A DNA stretch of 53,083 nt from Prevotella sp. (GTDB lineage Bacteria; Bacteroidota; Bacteroidia; Bacteroidales; Bacteroidaceae): NCBI GenBank assembly GCA_016281815.1, contig JAEEJK010000003.1, positions 1-53,083 of the forward strand, given 5' to 3'. Numbering within the stretch: the first letter of the stretch is position 1; the number at the start of each line of letters is the position of its first letter. The position numbers were made by a program, and so were the translations under genes. The notes beneath the pieces are model-generated. The model worked only from the letters and a program-made list of their open reading frames with translations. It ran no database searches and was not told where the DNA came from. Of the stretch, positions 38,256 to 47,463 are shown in pieces.

Positions 38256-41156
38256 TTAGTATCCGAAGATGTCTTTTGTGGAGAGTCGGCGGATGGGGCC
38301 GATCTTGCCCAGAGCCTCCATGTCGAGTTCTTTCTCGTCGCCGAGGATGACATACTTGTAGGTCTTGCCCACCATGTTCTTCTTCTCGAAGTTCACAATG
38401 TCTTGGAGGGTCATCGATGGCAGAGCCTTGTAGATGCGCTCATTGAGGTCGAAGTCCCAGCCCTTCTTCTTGGCCCAATAGTAGGAGTTGAGGACACTGA
38501 ACTTGGTGGTGCGGGCGGTCTGCAGGCTCTTCATGGCGCTCTGCTTGGCAATCTCGAATGCGGTCTCGCTCTGCGGGATGGTGTCGAGGATGCTGTTGAA
38601 GACCTTGATGCAGTCCATCATCTTGTCGTTTTGCGACACGATGTATGTGAGGTAACTCTCAGGATGGTTGAGGCGTGAGGGAGCGACATAACTGGCGGCA
38701 GCGCTGTAGGCCAGTCCGCGGCTCTCACGCAGTTCCTGGAAGACGATGGTGTTCATGCCGCCTCCGAAGTACTCGTTGAACATGCTCCTGATGGGCGCCT
38801 CCTCAAGGCTGAAGGGCTTGCCCTCGTTGTGATACTGTATCATGTAGATGTTCTTGGCCTCGTATGGGGCGATGAGCACCTCGTTGATCGGTGTGGGCTG
38901 CTCCATGTACTCCTTGCCGGCAGGGGCGGCCAGCAGCGGCCTGTAGGTCTTGTGCACCTTGGAGATGAGGTTGTCGAGGTCTTTTTGGCTCCTCGGTCCG
39001 TAGTACATCACGGTATGCACATATTTGTTCAGTCCGGCAATGAGGTCGAGGAATTTCTGAGGGTCGGCTGCCCTGAGCTGTGCGATGCTGAGGATGTTGC
39101 GTGTCGGGTTGTATTCACCATATGTGGCGTAGTTGCGAAGGGCGCTGAAGTTGGCGCTTTGGTTCTTCTTGTTGTCCTCGCGGCTCTTGGCAAGGAGGTC
39201 CACAAGTTGTCCCCACGACTCCTTGTCGGCCTTGGCGTTGAGCAGGAAGTCCTCGAGGAGGGCGAGGGCTTGGGGCAGGTTCTCGTCGAGGCCGGAGAGG
39301 TTGATGGTGGTGTAGTAGCCGTTGACGTTGACGGAGTAGTTGCAGGCGAGTTTGTAGAATTCCTGCTTGATTTGGCTGACGCTCTTCTTGTCGGTGCCGA
39401 TGTAGTCCATGTAGGAGGGACCGTAGCCGAGGTTGACGTCGTATTCCTCGCCTATGTCATACATGAAGGTGAGGTTGAAGAGCCCGTCCTCCTCGTTGTG
39501 CTTGTAGAGCAGGGGCAGGCCTCGTCTGGTGTTGGAGACGACGAGGTCCTTGTTGAAGTCGAGGAAGCGCGGGTCGATGGGCTTGACATACGAGTTCTTG
39601 ATTTCGTTGAGGAACTGGCTGCTGAGGTCGCGGTTGGTGGGGATGGCGGTAATCTCGGGCTTGTCGATCTTCACCTGTGTGGAGTCGGTGCCGGTGCGCT
39701 TGAACACGCACACGTAGTTGTCCTTGAAATACTTGTTGGCGAAGTTCACCACGTCCTGTTTGGTAATCTTGGAGATGCGGTCGATGTAGTTGGCCACGTC
39801 CTCCCATTTCTTCTCACAGATGAAGGCGTCGACCATTTGGCTCGCCCGGTTGTTGTTGTTCTGCAGCGAACGGTAGTAGTTGAGTTTGGCATTGTTGACC
39901 ACGGCTGGGATGAGGTCGTCATCGAACTCACCTCTCTTCAGTTTGGCGATTTCCTCCAGAAGCAGGTTGCGCACCTCGTCGAGCGACTGCTCGGCTTTGG
40001 GGTAGCCAACGAGGACGAAGGGACTGTAGTCGGCCATCTCATCTGTGAATGCTCCTGCGCCCATCAGTTTCATTTTCTGCTCCAGGTCGATCTCGAAGAG
40101 TCCGCACTTGCCGTTGGAGAGTACCGAACTGATGATGTTGAGGGTGTCGCCCTGTCCGCTGTTGGCTTTGGCGAAACGCCAACCCATCATGAGGTATTCC
40201 GTCTCCTTGCCCACGACGGTGGTGTCCTGAGGTGAGGTGATGGGTTTGAGGGGAGCAAACGTAGGAGCGGAGAAATTCTCGCTCTTGCGCCATGAGCCGA
40301 AGTATTTGTCGATGATGGCGATCACCTCATCGGGGTCGAAGTCTCCGGCCATGCAGATGGCCACGTTGTTGGGCACATAGTAGCGCTTGAAGTAGTTCTT
40401 GATGTTGGTGATGGAGGGGTTCTTCAGGTGTTCCTGCGTACCGATGGTGGTTTGTGTGCCGTAGGGGTGTGTGGGGAACATCTTGGCATAGAGGGCCTCC
40501 CAGATTTTCCTGTTGTCCTGTGCCATGCCGATGTTCTTCTCCTCATACACGGCCTCCAGTTCGGTGTGGAAACCTCGGATGACCATGTTCTGGAAACGGT
40601 CGGACTGCACCTTTGCCCAGTTCTCAATCTCGTTCGACGGGATGTTCTCCACATAGCAGGTCACATCGTTGCTGGTGAAGGCGTTGGTGCCCTCGCTGCC
40701 GATGGCAGACATCAGTTTGTCGTATTCGTTGGGGATGAAGTACTTGGCAGCGAGTTGCGACACGCTGTCAATCTCATGGTAGGCTTTCTTGCGTGCCTCA
40801 GGGTCGGTGAGGGTGCGGTAGACCTCATAGCGGGCCTCGATGTCATCAAGATAGGGAGCCTCAGCAACCGGATCGGAGACACCGAATTGCTTGGTGCCCT
40901 TGAACATGAGGTGCTCCAGGTAGTGGGCAAGGCCGGTGGTCTCTGCCGGGTCGTTGCGGGAACCGGTCTTGACGGCGATGTTGGCTTGCAGACGGGGTTT
41001 CTCCTTATTGACGGAGAGGTAGACCTTCAGTCCGTTGTCGAGGGTGTAGATGCGTGTCTGACTGAGGTCACCGGGCACGGTGACATACTTGTAGTCTTTG
41101 GCGCCGGCACTGAGAGCCATGAGCGCCGCACAGAAGAAAGTGAGGAATTTTTTCAT
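38256..41156 (-). CDS. M16-family zinc metallopeptidase, periplasmic
   Basis: The start is set at MKKFLTFFCAALMALSAGA (41156); the longer frame to 41183 overlaps the DUF4954 stop. The 966-aa precursor is a fused M16 (pitrilysin) enzyme. The active half has HxxEH at H78-E81-H82 ('GLAHYLEHLMFKGTKQFG') and the distal ligand in 'TELEAVYEEKNIGMA'. The C-terminal half is an inactive M16 domain ('AAPAGKEYMEQPTP', 'GGGMNTIVFQELRESRGLAYSAAASYVAP') that helps form the chamber. It degrades short peptides in the periplasm. It lies 1 bp after DUF4954 on the same strand and is probably co-transcribed. Confidence 0.95.
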   Translation of the reverse strand: MKKFLTFFCAALMALSAGAKDYKYVTVPGDLSQTRIYTLDNGLKVYLSVNKEKPRLQANIAVKTGSRNDPAETTGLAHYLEHLMFKGTKQFGVSDPVAEAPYLDDIEARYEVYRTLTDPEARKKAYHEIDSVSQLAAKYFIPNEYDKLMSAIGSEGTNAFTSNDVTCYVENIPSNEIENWAKVQSDRFQNMVIRGFHTELEAVYEEKNIGMAQDNRKIWEALYAKMFPTHPYGTQTTIGTQEHLKNPSITNIKNYFKRYYVPNNVAICMAGDFDPDEVIAIIDKYFGSWRKSENFSAPTFAPLKPITSPQDTTVVGKETEYLMMGWRFAKANSGQGDTLNIISSVLSNGKCGLFEIDLEQKMKLMGAGAFTDEMADYSPFVLVGYPKAEQSLDEVRNLLLEEIAKLKRGEFDDDLIPAVVNNAKLNYYRSLQNNNNRASQMVDAFICEKKWEDVANYIDRISKITKQDVVNFANKYFKDNYVCVFKRTGTDSTQVKIDKPEITAIPTNRDLSSQFLNEIKNSYVKPIDPRFLDFNKDLVVSNTRRGLPLLYKHNEEDGLFNLTFMYDIGEEYDVNLGYGPSYMDYIGTDKKSVSQIKQEFYKLACNYSVNVNGYYTTINLSGLDENLPQALALLEDFLLNAKADKESWGQLVDLLAKSREDNKKNQSANFSALRNYATYGEYNPTRNILSIAQLRAADPQKFLDLIAGLNKYVHTVMYYGPRSQKDLDNLISKVHKTYRPLLAAPAGKEYMEQPTPINEVLIAPYEAKNIYMIQYHNEGKPFSLEEAPIRSMFNEYFGGGMNTIVFQELRESRGLAYSAAASYVAPSRLNHPESYLTYIVSQNDKMMDCIKVFNSILDTIPQSETAFEIAKQSAMKSLQTARTTKFSVLNSYYWAKKKGWDFDLNERIYKALPSMTLQDIVNFEKKNMVGKTYKYVILGDEKELDMEALGKIGPIRRLSTKDIFGY

Positions 41157-41157
41157 T

Positions 41158-43011
41158 TTACTCGTATTTGTTTTCGTTTTCAAATGCTATCTCTTGGTCG
41201 AGTTGGCTGAGGAAGTTGTCGAGCACTTCGCGGTCCACGTCACCGAGTGCGTATTCCTTCTCAGCGTCGAGGCGTATCTCGGAAATCCACTTGCGCCTTG
41301 CAATGATATAGTCCTCGTGGATGCGCTCAGCGTCTTCCTCGGTGAGGGTTTCCAGGTTGTAGTAGTCGAGGATCATGCGGTAGGTCCATGTCCAGCGGTA
41401 TTCGGAGTAGTTCTCATGGAGTTCATTGAAACGGTCGAGAATGTCGTAGATGTCGACGATGGTTCCGTTTTTGATGTCCTCGATCAGTCGGTTCTCTTCT
41501 GTCTCGGGCAGCAGCAATCCTGCCAGGTCGTTCCATTTTCCTGTTCCGATGGGACTCTTGGGCAGTTCGATGCGGTGCCGCTTGAGCACGGCGCCCATGT
41601 AGATGCGCAGCGCCATATCGTAGAGTTCGATGCCGAGTCTGAGGTGGTTGGCCTTGATGACATACTCATGATAGTTGTAGTTAGACACTTTCTCACCCGA
41701 GGCATCGCGGAGTTTCTCCAGCAGTTTCTTGCCTTCGAGGATCTCGCCTGCTGAGAACGGACTGAGCCAGTCGAAGTTGACAATGCTCTTCTGTCCGCTG
41801 GTGGGGCGTTTGTCGCGCTTGGGCCATTTGCGGATGTCGCGGTAGAGGCCCACGGTGGTGAGGTTGCGCCCAGGGTTGAGATACATGGTGTCGCTGTATG
41901 CGATGAGGTAGGAGAAAGGCAGGTTGCGTGTATCGGGATGGTACATCAGTTTGCCGAAGCACACGGAGAAGGTGCCAATCTGTGCGGGCATGAGGATGTA
42001 GGCACCGCTGGCGGTTTTCACGCCACGCTCGAGGATGCCGTAGTGCATGGGACCCATCTTGTAGGCATGGTTGCTGAAGTTGGTCGACGAACCGGCGTTG
42101 TAGAACGAGTACATGCCTCCGATGAGCAGTGAACTCTTGTGGTGGCTGGCAGAGAACGGTCCGCAGAAGGCGGCGCACGCCTCTCCGTTGGACATGAAAC
42201 TGTTGGCGAAGAAGATACTGTTCTCTGCAGCGAACCCGTTGGTGATCTTGCATGCCTCGCCTACGAAGCAGTTCTCCAGTTTCACGCTGTTGAGGATGGA
42301 ACTGCCGTCGTAGATGATGGAGTTCTCGCAGATGACGCCCGAACCGATATATACACTGGCCTCCGGGATGCTCTTGATGGAGCAGTCGCTCAGCCGGCAG
42401 GCTCCGTTCACCTCACAGTCATCATTGATGTGGGTGTTGGTGACCTCACCGGTGTTGATCACCTTGACGCGGTTGCCGATGGTACCCCTGTCGGGGACGC
42501 TGGCCTCCACCTCCTTACGGATAAGGTTGAGGATGGCCTTCATGAGTTGCTTGTCGCGGTAGTGGTTCACCATGAGGGCGGCGAGTTGACTGGTGAGTCC
42601 GTCGAAGAGCATGACGTTGCCGTCGCCCACCTCGTTGAGCACGGAGATGAGGTTGCCTTCTCCGAAGGTGGCACCCTCGGTGGTCTCGATGGTGTTGACA
42701 TTGCTGATGTAGCACTCGTCGCCGATGGTATAGTTGTTGATGAAGTTGCCGATATTCTCGATGAGGCAGTCGTCACCGATGGTGACGTTGCGCAGGGTGG
42801 TGCTCTTGATGCCGCTGTGCTTGACAAAGCCTTTGCTGACTTCTATCTCTTTTCTGAAGGCCCCGATGCGCACCTCTCCATAGAATGAGGTGTTGCGCAC
42901 AAAAGAGGGGTCGAACTCGGGTGCGACAGTGATGAGATCCCAGTCCTGTGCCTTGCATCCCCTGCTTTCGAGGATGCGAATCTCTTCTTGGGTGAGTGGT
43001 CTGTATTCCAT
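41158..43011 (-). CDS. DUF4954 protein with left-handed beta-helix repeats
   Basis: 617 aa. About residues 40-330 consist of hexapeptide-like turns ('IGDDCLIENIGNFINNYTIGDECYISNVNTIE', 'INDDCEVNGACRLSDCSIKSIPEASVYIGSGVICENSIIYDGSSILNSVKLENCFVGEACKITNG'), the pattern of left-handed beta-helix acyl- or nucleotidyl-transferases. The C-terminal third is helical. DUF4954 proteins are found across Bacteroidota; no reaction is known to me. Cytoplasmic, without a signal peptide. It begins at the edge of a repeat-filled gap downstream of hflX. Confidence 0.85.
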   Translation of the reverse strand: MEYRPLTQEEIRILESRGCKAQDWDLITVAPEFDPSFVRNTSFYGEVRIGAFRKEIEVSKGFVKHSGIKSTTLRNVTIGDDCLIENIGNFINNYTIGDECYISNVNTIETTEGATFGEGNLISVLNEVGDGNVMLFDGLTSQLAALMVNHYRDKQLMKAILNLIRKEVEASVPDRGTIGNRVKVINTGEVTNTHINDDCEVNGACRLSDCSIKSIPEASVYIGSGVICENSIIYDGSSILNSVKLENCFVGEACKITNGFAAENSIFFANSFMSNGEACAAFCGPFSASHHKSSLLIGGMYSFYNAGSSTNFSNHAYKMGPMHYGILERGVKTASGAYILMPAQIGTFSVCFGKLMYHPDTRNLPFSYLIAYSDTMYLNPGRNLTTVGLYRDIRKWPKRDKRPTSGQKSIVNFDWLSPFSAGEILEGKKLLEKLRDASGEKVSNYNYHEYVIKANHLRLGIELYDMALRIYMGAVLKRHRIELPKSPIGTGKWNDLAGLLLPETEENRLIEDIKNGTIVDIYDILDRFNELHENYSEYRWTWTYRMILDYYNLETLTEEDAERIHEDYIIARRKWISEIRLDAEKEYALGDVDREVLDNFLSQLDQEIAFENENKYE

Positions 43012-43173
43012 TAAGAATTAAGAATTAGGAATTATGAATTAAGAATTAAGAATTAAGAATTATGATTACTCTATTTACTCATGATTTACTCATGGATGAT
43101 GATTTGCTCATGGATGGACGTGATATCCTCATCCAAAACTATGAACCATGAACTATGAACTATGAACCATGAA
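43012..43173. repeat. Three adjacent short tandem-repeat families filling an intergenic gap
   Basis: AATTAAGAATT-type units (43013-43064), three TTTACTCATG/TTTGCTCATG units (43073-43113), and ACTATGAAC/ACCATGA units (43137-43178). The last runs into hflX and supplies its TAG stop. Confidence 0.8.
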
Positions 43174-44427
43174 CTATTCCTCCTCCTCGCTGGGGTAGAG
43201 GAAGTCGTTGTAGGGATATTTCTGCACATGCAGTTCCCTAACGCGCATGTAGAGTGTGGAGCGCAACTCCTCAATGTTGGTCTTCTCCTTGGCGGAGATA
43301 AAGAGGCAGTTGTCGCCGAGTTTCGCCATCCAGGTGCGCCGCAGTTCATCGAGGGTGATGTTCTCGCGGGTAGGTGGCGTGAGGTCGTCAGGCTCCTTGT
43401 CCACCCAGTGGTAGGCGTCTATCTTGTTGAAGATGATCATCGACGGTTTGTCGCTGCAGCCCAATTCGCCGAGCGTTTTCTCCACCACGCTGATCTGTTC
43501 CTCGAAGTCGGGATGTGAGATGTCGACCACATGGAGCAGCAGGTCGGCCTCGCGGGTTTCGTCGAGGGTTGATTTGAATGAGTCGACCAGGTCGGTGGGG
43601 AGTTTGCGGATGAATCCTACCGTGTCGGCCAACAGGAAGGGCAGGTTTTCCACCACCACTTTCCTGACGGTGGTGTCGAGGGTGGCGAAGAGTTTGTTCT
43701 CAGCGAAGACCTCACTTTTGGAGAGCAGGTTCATCAGTGTCGATTTTCCTACATTGGTATAGCCTACGAGGGCGACACGGATGAGGCGTCCACGGTTTTT
43801 GCGCTGTGTGGTCTTCTGCTTGTCGATCTCAGCGAGACGCTGTTTGAGCAGGGTCATGCGCTGAAGGATGATACGGCGGTCCATCTCCAACTGTGTCTCA
43901 CCAGGTCCACGGAGTCCCACCGAACCTTTTCCGCCTCCGGATCCCGAACCGCCGCCCTGGCGCTCAAGGTGTGTCCAGAGCCGTTGCAGGCGCGGAAGCA
44001 TGTATCTATACTGAGCCAGTTCCACCTGCGTCTTGGCGTTGGCAGTCTGTGCCCTCATGGCGAAGATGTCGAGGATGAGTGAGGTGCGGTCGAGGATTTT
44101 CACCTTGAGCACCGACTCGATGTTGCGGATTTGCTTGGCGGTCAGTTCATCGTCGAAGATGACCATGCCCACCTCGCGCTCCGCGTCCTCCTCCGACTGG
44201 ATGAAGTCGCGGATTTCCTCCAGTTTTCCCTTTCCTACGTATGTGACAGCACTTGGACCGCCCACGCGCTGTGTGAAACGCCGGATGGTGACGGCACCTG
44301 CAGTGTCGGCAAGAAACTCAAGTTCATCAAGATATTCCTTGGTCTTCGCCTCGTCTTGGTCTTTGGTGATAAGTCCCACAAGAATGGCGGTTTCGGCCTT
44401 GGCCTCGGATATGACAAATTCTTTCAT
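43174..44427 (-). CDS. hflX: GTPase HflX
   Basis: 417 aa. HflX binds the 50S subunit and splits stalled or hibernating ribosomes. The N-terminal HflX domain (about 1-190) includes 'TYVGKGKLEEI' and the glycine-rich 'GGGSGSGGGKGSVGLRGPGETQLEMDRR' connector. The G domain has Walker A 'GYTNVGKST' (G1), 'DTVGF' (G3) and 'NKID' (G4). The C-terminal tail is acidic (ends 'PSEEEE'). The stop codon lies inside a short tandem repeat. The gene has its own TACTTTTG promoter element, 24 bp upstream. Confidence 0.95.
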   Translation of the reverse strand: MKEFVISEAKAETAILVGLITKDQDEAKTKEYLDELEFLADTAGAVTIRRFTQRVGGPSAVTYVGKGKLEEIRDFIQSEEDAEREVGMVIFDDELTAKQIRNIESVLKVKILDRTSLILDIFAMRAQTANAKTQVELAQYRYMLPRLQRLWTHLERQGGGSGSGGGKGSVGLRGPGETQLEMDRRIILQRMTLLKQRLAEIDKQKTTQRKNRGRLIRVALVGYTNVGKSTLMNLLSKSEVFAENKLFATLDTTVRKVVVENLPFLLADTVGFIRKLPTDLVDSFKSTLDETREADLLLHVVDISHPDFEEQISVVEKTLGELGCSDKPSMIIFNKIDAYHWVDKEPDDLTPPTRENITLDELRRTWMAKLGDNCLFISAKEKTNIEELRSTLYMRVRELHVQKYPYNDFLYPSEEEE

Positions 44428-44450
44428 TCTGATGTATTTGTATTATCTTG

Positions 44451-44458
44451 CAAAAGTA
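44451..44458 (-). promoter_or_regulatory. -7 element TACTTTTG of hflX
   Basis: Minus-strand TACTTTTG, 24 bp upstream of the start at 44427. Confidence 0.6.
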
Positions 44459-44544
44459 ATAAATTAAAGCCATAATCCTTTGCCTTTCATCCAAAAAAAT
44501 TTATTTGTTGTATAATGTATTTTTTCTGATGTGTCATTTCTGTT

Positions 44545-44560
44545 ACGCAAACGTTTACGT
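44545..44560. promoter_or_regulatory. LacI/PurR-style near-palindrome ACGCAAACGTTTACGT
   Basis: A 16-bp near-palindrome with an AAACGTTT core around a central CG, the form favoured by LacI-family repressors. A partial second site, CAAACGTTTTT, is at 44632-44642. They flank the small-RNA promoter. Confidence 0.4.
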
Positions 44561-44612
44561 TGTTTTTTGCGTTCAAAAGTGATTCTTTTTTGATTTATAT
44601 CAATTTTTGTGT

Positions 44613-44620
44613 TACTTTTG
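44613..44620 (+). promoter_or_regulatory. Promoter of candidate small RNA 2 (-7 TACTTTTG)
   Basis: TACTTTTG with TTG at 44590-44592, 21 bp upstream. Confidence 0.6.
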
Positions 44621-44625
44621 CATCG

Positions 44626-44720
44626 CAAACACAAACGTTTTTCAAGGAATTAAAACTACACATAAGACAGACTACTGAAACATTCAATAAAAAGTCCTGA
44701 CGGGAGTCAGGACTTTTTAT
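44626..44720 (+). ncRNA. Candidate small RNA, about 95 nt
   Basis: This lies between a good promoter (44590-44620) and a strong terminator, AAAAAGTCCTGAC (44689-44701) / GTCAGGACTTTTT (44706-44718), and holds no open frame of note. The 5' part is unstructured and A-rich, as in antisense-acting small RNAs. It lies upstream of nagB, which has its own later promoter (44813-44820), so it is not simply the nagB leader. Confidence 0.5.
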
Positions 44721-44791
44721 TTGCACTGTCTCCAAATGGTTGATTTTTCGTTGCTGCATCATTTCCTCCCAAAAAAATTTTTTCATTTTTC

Positions 44792-44820
44792 TTGTTTTTT
44801 TTTCAAAAATAGTATTTTTG
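44792..44820 (+). promoter_or_regulatory. Promoter of nagB (-33 TTG, -7 TATTTTTG)
   Basis: TTG at 44792-44794 and TATTTTTG at 44813-44820, 18 bp between them. It implies the ATG at 44893, not the upstream in-frame start at 44740. Confidence 0.7.
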
Positions 44821-44892
44821 CAACTTGTTATCATAACAGGCTATTTTGATACATATTTATATAAGAATAACGTTTATAAAAGCAAAAAGACA

Positions 44893-45687
44893 ATGAGACT
44901 GATTATTGAGAGCGACTACAAGAAAATGTCGAAATGGGCAGCCGAGCATGTGATTGCCCGTATCAATGCCGCCAATCCCACACCAGAGAAGCCTTTTGTA
45001 CTGGGTCTTCCCACAGGTTCGTCACCCGAGAGTATGTATGCTGAGTTGGTGAAGGCCAACAAGGAGGGTAGGGTGTCCTTCAAGAATGTGCTCACCTTCA
45101 ACATGGATGAGTATGTGAACCTCCCCGAGGACCATCCTGAGAGTTACCACTCATTTATGGCACGCAATCTCTTCGACCATATCGACTGCCCGAAAGAGAA
45201 CATCCACATTCTCAACGGCAATGCCGAGGATTTGGCAGCAGAGTGCGCACATTATGAGGAGATGATTGCCGAGGCTGGCGGCATCGACCTGTTTATCGGA
45301 GGCATCGGTCCCGACGGACACATCGCTTTCAACGAGCCGGGTTCCTCGCTGTCTTCCAAGACCCGCGTGAAAACCCTCACCACCGATACCATCATTGCCA
45401 ACTCTCGCTTCTTCGACAACGATATCAACAAGGTGCCCAAACTGGCGCTCACCGTGGGTGTGGGTACCGTGATGGCCGCCCGTGAGGTGATGATTCTGGT
45501 CAACGGCCACCACAAGGCACGTGCCCTGCAGGCTGCCGTCGAGGGAAGCGTCAACCATATGTGGACCATCAGCGCCCTGCAGATGCACCAGCACGGCATC
45601 ATCGTCTGCGACGAGCCCGCCACAGATGAGTTGAAGGTCGGCACCTACCGCTACTTCAAGGATATCGAGAAGGATAACCTGATTTAA
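44893..45687 (+). CDS. nagB: Glucosamine-6-phosphate deaminase
   Basis: 264 aa. NagB converts glucosamine 6-phosphate to fructose 6-phosphate and ammonia, channelling amino sugars into glycolysis. The catalytic residues fall at the E. coli numbers: D72 in 'FNMDEYV', D141 and H143 in '[14 protein letters not shown]', and E148. The N-terminus reads '[17 protein letters not shown]', and '[12 protein letters not shown]' (38-49) forms the phosphate loop. The start at 44893 is set by the promoter and by homology; the frame extends 51 codons upstream but those lie in the promoter. There is no nagA or transporter beside it. Confidence 0.95.
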   Translation: MRLIIESDYKKMSKWAAEHVIARINAANPTPEKPFVLGLPTGSSPESMYAELVKANKEGRVSFKNVLTFNMDEYVNLPEDHPESYHSFMARNLFDHIDCPKENIHILNGNAEDLAAECAHYEEMIAEAGGIDLFIGGIGPDGHIAFNEPGSSLSSKTRVKTLTTDTIIANSRFFDNDINKVPKLALTVGVGTVMAAREVMILVNGHHKARALQAAVEGSVNHMWTISALQMHQHGIIVCDEPATDELKVGTYRYFKDIEKDNLI

Positions 45688-45732
45688 TGCGTTTCCGTGG
45701 TGGGAATCAACCGCGAATCTGCTTATATGATC

Positions 45733-45776
45733 AAAAAGAATGACCGATTTGGACATCCAAATCGGTCATTCTTTTT
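45733..45776. terminator. Bidirectional terminator, perfect 20-bp stem
   Basis: AAAAAGAATGACCGATTTGG (45733-45752) pairs with 45757-45776 around an ACAT loop. It separates the convergent nagB and flavoprotein genes. Confidence 0.85.
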
Positions 45777-45784
45777 GAATAGTG

Positions 45785-46300
45785 CTACAGTTTGCTGGCC
45801 AAGGAGATGACCTTTTGTTTGGTCTCCTCGGTTTTCTGCTCGTCCACTTTGGCGGTGACCACGCCCATATTCTCTACACTCCAATAGTTGCAGATGTCGC
45901 GGAACTCAGCAGTAGCCCCGTCATAGACCCCGGGGGAGTATGACGACATCAGGAGTGCCATCTTTTTCACCTTGGCGGGACTGTTTACACAGTACATACG
46001 CTGGATGGGCGCCTGAATCTGGGCGCAGAGGGTGAAGTAGTAGATGGGTGCAGCCAGCACCAATGCCTCGGCTTCGGCCATCAACGGGTAGATTTCCTGC
46101 ATGTCATCTTTTTGGATGCAGGCACCATTGCCCTTGTTGTGGCAGTATTCGCAAGCCAAGCAACCTGCAATTTTCTTTTTCGACACATTCACCAGAGTCA
46201 CCTCGTGACCAGCAGCCTCGGCAGCCTTCTTGTATTCTTCCGCCATCCAGGCGGTGTTGCCATTCGCACGTGGCGAGGCTTGTAGTATCAAAACCTTCAT
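45785..46300 (-). CDS. Flavodoxin-family iron-sulfur-type flavoprotein / FMN reductase
   Basis: 171 aa. The FMN phosphate loop is 'QASPRANGNTAWMAEE' (residues 7-22), typical of NADPH-dependent FMN reductases. After the first strands comes a cysteine cluster 'CLACEYCHNKGNGAC' (about 47-61), as in iron-sulfur flavoproteins and related oxidoreductases. A second loop 'APIYYFTLCAQIQAPIQRMY' contacts the flavin. It probably reduces a small electron acceptor. It is the last gene of the four-gene minus-strand operon headed by a ferritin-like protein and divergent from an AraC regulator. Confidence 0.85.
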   Translation of the reverse strand: MKVLILQASPRANGNTAWMAEEYKKAAEAAGHEVTLVNVSKKKIAGCLACEYCHNKGNGACIQKDDMQEIYPLMAEAEALVLAAPIYYFTLCAQIQAPIQRMYCVNSPAKVKKMALLMSSYSPGVYDGATAEFRDICNYWSVENMGVVTAKVDEQKTEETKQKVISLASKL

Positions 46301-46365
46301 AATCGTAATCCTTTTGTTCTCGTTTATAATTTGCGTTTTTCTATTCTGTCAAGCGGACATTGCCA

Positions 46366-47112
46366 TTACAGTTTCATCACCCGTTTCATCTCCAGGTTCT
46401 CATATCCCTCAGGGCAGTGGGTGGAGAGATATACGGTGGGATTGTCCTTGATGAACTCACGCACACGGTCGAGTGTCTGGCGGGCAGCGTCCTTGTCCTC
46501 GAAGACGATGCTCAGTTTGTTGGCTTTCAGGGCAGCATCACAATAGGTGACATCGCCGTGGAACATATAGAACAAACCGTCGTTCTCGGCAATAATAATG
46601 CTGTTGCCGTTGGTGTGGCCCTTGGCTTCGATGAACCAGATACCATCAGCCACCTGTTGGGCATTGGGGAAGTTCTTGTAAGGTTCGCCATACTGAGCGC
46701 GGACGATGTTGTCGCCTTGCAGTTTCATCGCGTCGGCATCCTCGGGAGAGATATACACCTTGGCATTGGGAAAATACTGCAGGGCAGCCGTGTGGTCAGG
46801 GTGCTTGTGGGTGATGAGGATTTTCGTCACCTGCTCCGGTTGGTAGCCAGCGGCAGCCAACGCCTCCATGTAGTCGGCCACCTTCTCACCCATATAGAGG
46901 GGTGCGCCAAGTTTCTTGGCAGGTGCCGCCATCCCAGTGTTGAAGCCAGTGTCAACGAGGATGACCTCATTGCCAGTGTCGATGAGGAAGTTTTGCAGAC
47001 TGCTGCGGTAGATGATTTGCTCGTCAAACTTGTCTTTGCCCTCTTCACCGCCGAAGGCAAACGGCTGGTTCATGAAACCGCCATCGAACATGCGGATTGC
47101 TTTTATTTCCAT
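46366..47112 (-). CDS. Metallo-beta-lactamase-fold hydrolase
   Basis: 248 aa, cytoplasmic. The metal motif is 'ITHKHPDHTAAL' (HxHxDH), with the downstream ligands in 'AKGHTNGNSII' and 'FHGDVTYCD' and the last histidine in 'YLSTHCPEGYENLEM'. The pattern and length fit the lactonase/glyoxalase-like branch ('DTGFN' before the motif). The substrate is unknown. It is transcribed with the flavoprotein (65 bp downstream) and the small wHTH protein (110 bp upstream), which suggests detoxification or redox repair, but that is inference. Confidence 0.85.
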   Translation of the reverse strand: MEIKAIRMFDGGFMNQPFAFGGEEGKDKFDEQIIYRSSLQNFLIDTGNEVILVDTGFNTGMAAPAKKLGAPLYMGEKVADYMEALAAAGYQPEQVTKILITHKHPDHTAALQYFPNAKVYISPEDADAMKLQGDNIVRAQYGEPYKNFPNAQQVADGIWFIEAKGHTNGNSIIIAENDGLFYMFHGDVTYCDAALKANKLSIVFEDKDAARQTLDRVREFIKDNPTVYLSTHCPEGYENLEMKRVMKL

Positions 47113-47222
47113 AATGTTTTAAGTAGTTAGATTGCTGTGTTATAAATAAGTTGGGTTGTTTTTTTCATAGTCAATAAAGTAGAGGTAGAAGTATGTCGGA
47201 ATGCTTCTACCCCTAATTTCAA

Positions 47223-47399
47223 CTATTTAGCGGCTGGCTCCCACTTGCAGCGGACTGGCGATACGATGGCCCCCTCTTTTTTCAGTTCGGCAAAAGCCTT
47301 GTCCACTTCCTTGCGGTCGGCACCCAGCGTCTTGGTCACGTCACCTGCGGAGACGGGCTTGCCTGCCTCGCGCATGGCCTTTAATACTTGCTCTTTCAT
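47223..47399 (-). CDS. 58-aa winged-helix-like regulator
   Basis: A small protein beginning MKEQVLKAMREAGKPVSAGD and ending VSPVRCKWEPAAK. It has a helix-turn-helix order ('KPVSAGDVTKTLGADRKEVDKAFAELKKEGAIVSP'), like the first half of a winged-helix domain. The start 'ATG' is at 47397-47399 and the stop at 47223-47225; a close match to the Bacteroidota 'small transcriptional regulator' type is remembered but not checked. The C-terminal 'P-V-R-C-K-W-E-P' holds a lone cysteine that could sense oxidants. It lies between the ferritin-like and MBL genes on the same strand. Confidence 0.75.
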   Translation of the reverse strand: MKEQVLKAMREAGKPVSAGDVTKTLGADRKEVDKAFAELKKEGAIVSPVRCKWEPAAK

Positions 47400-47463
47400 T
47401 ATTATAATTAATAGTTTGTTTTAGAACTCTAAGGACGGGCATCTTATATAGAATACCAAATTG

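Noticed and set aside
38829..40235. 468-codon open frame on the plus strand
   Set aside because: It is a shadow of the M16 peptidase frame, produced by strong third-position GC bias; the sequence is Val/Gly-rich with no homology pattern.
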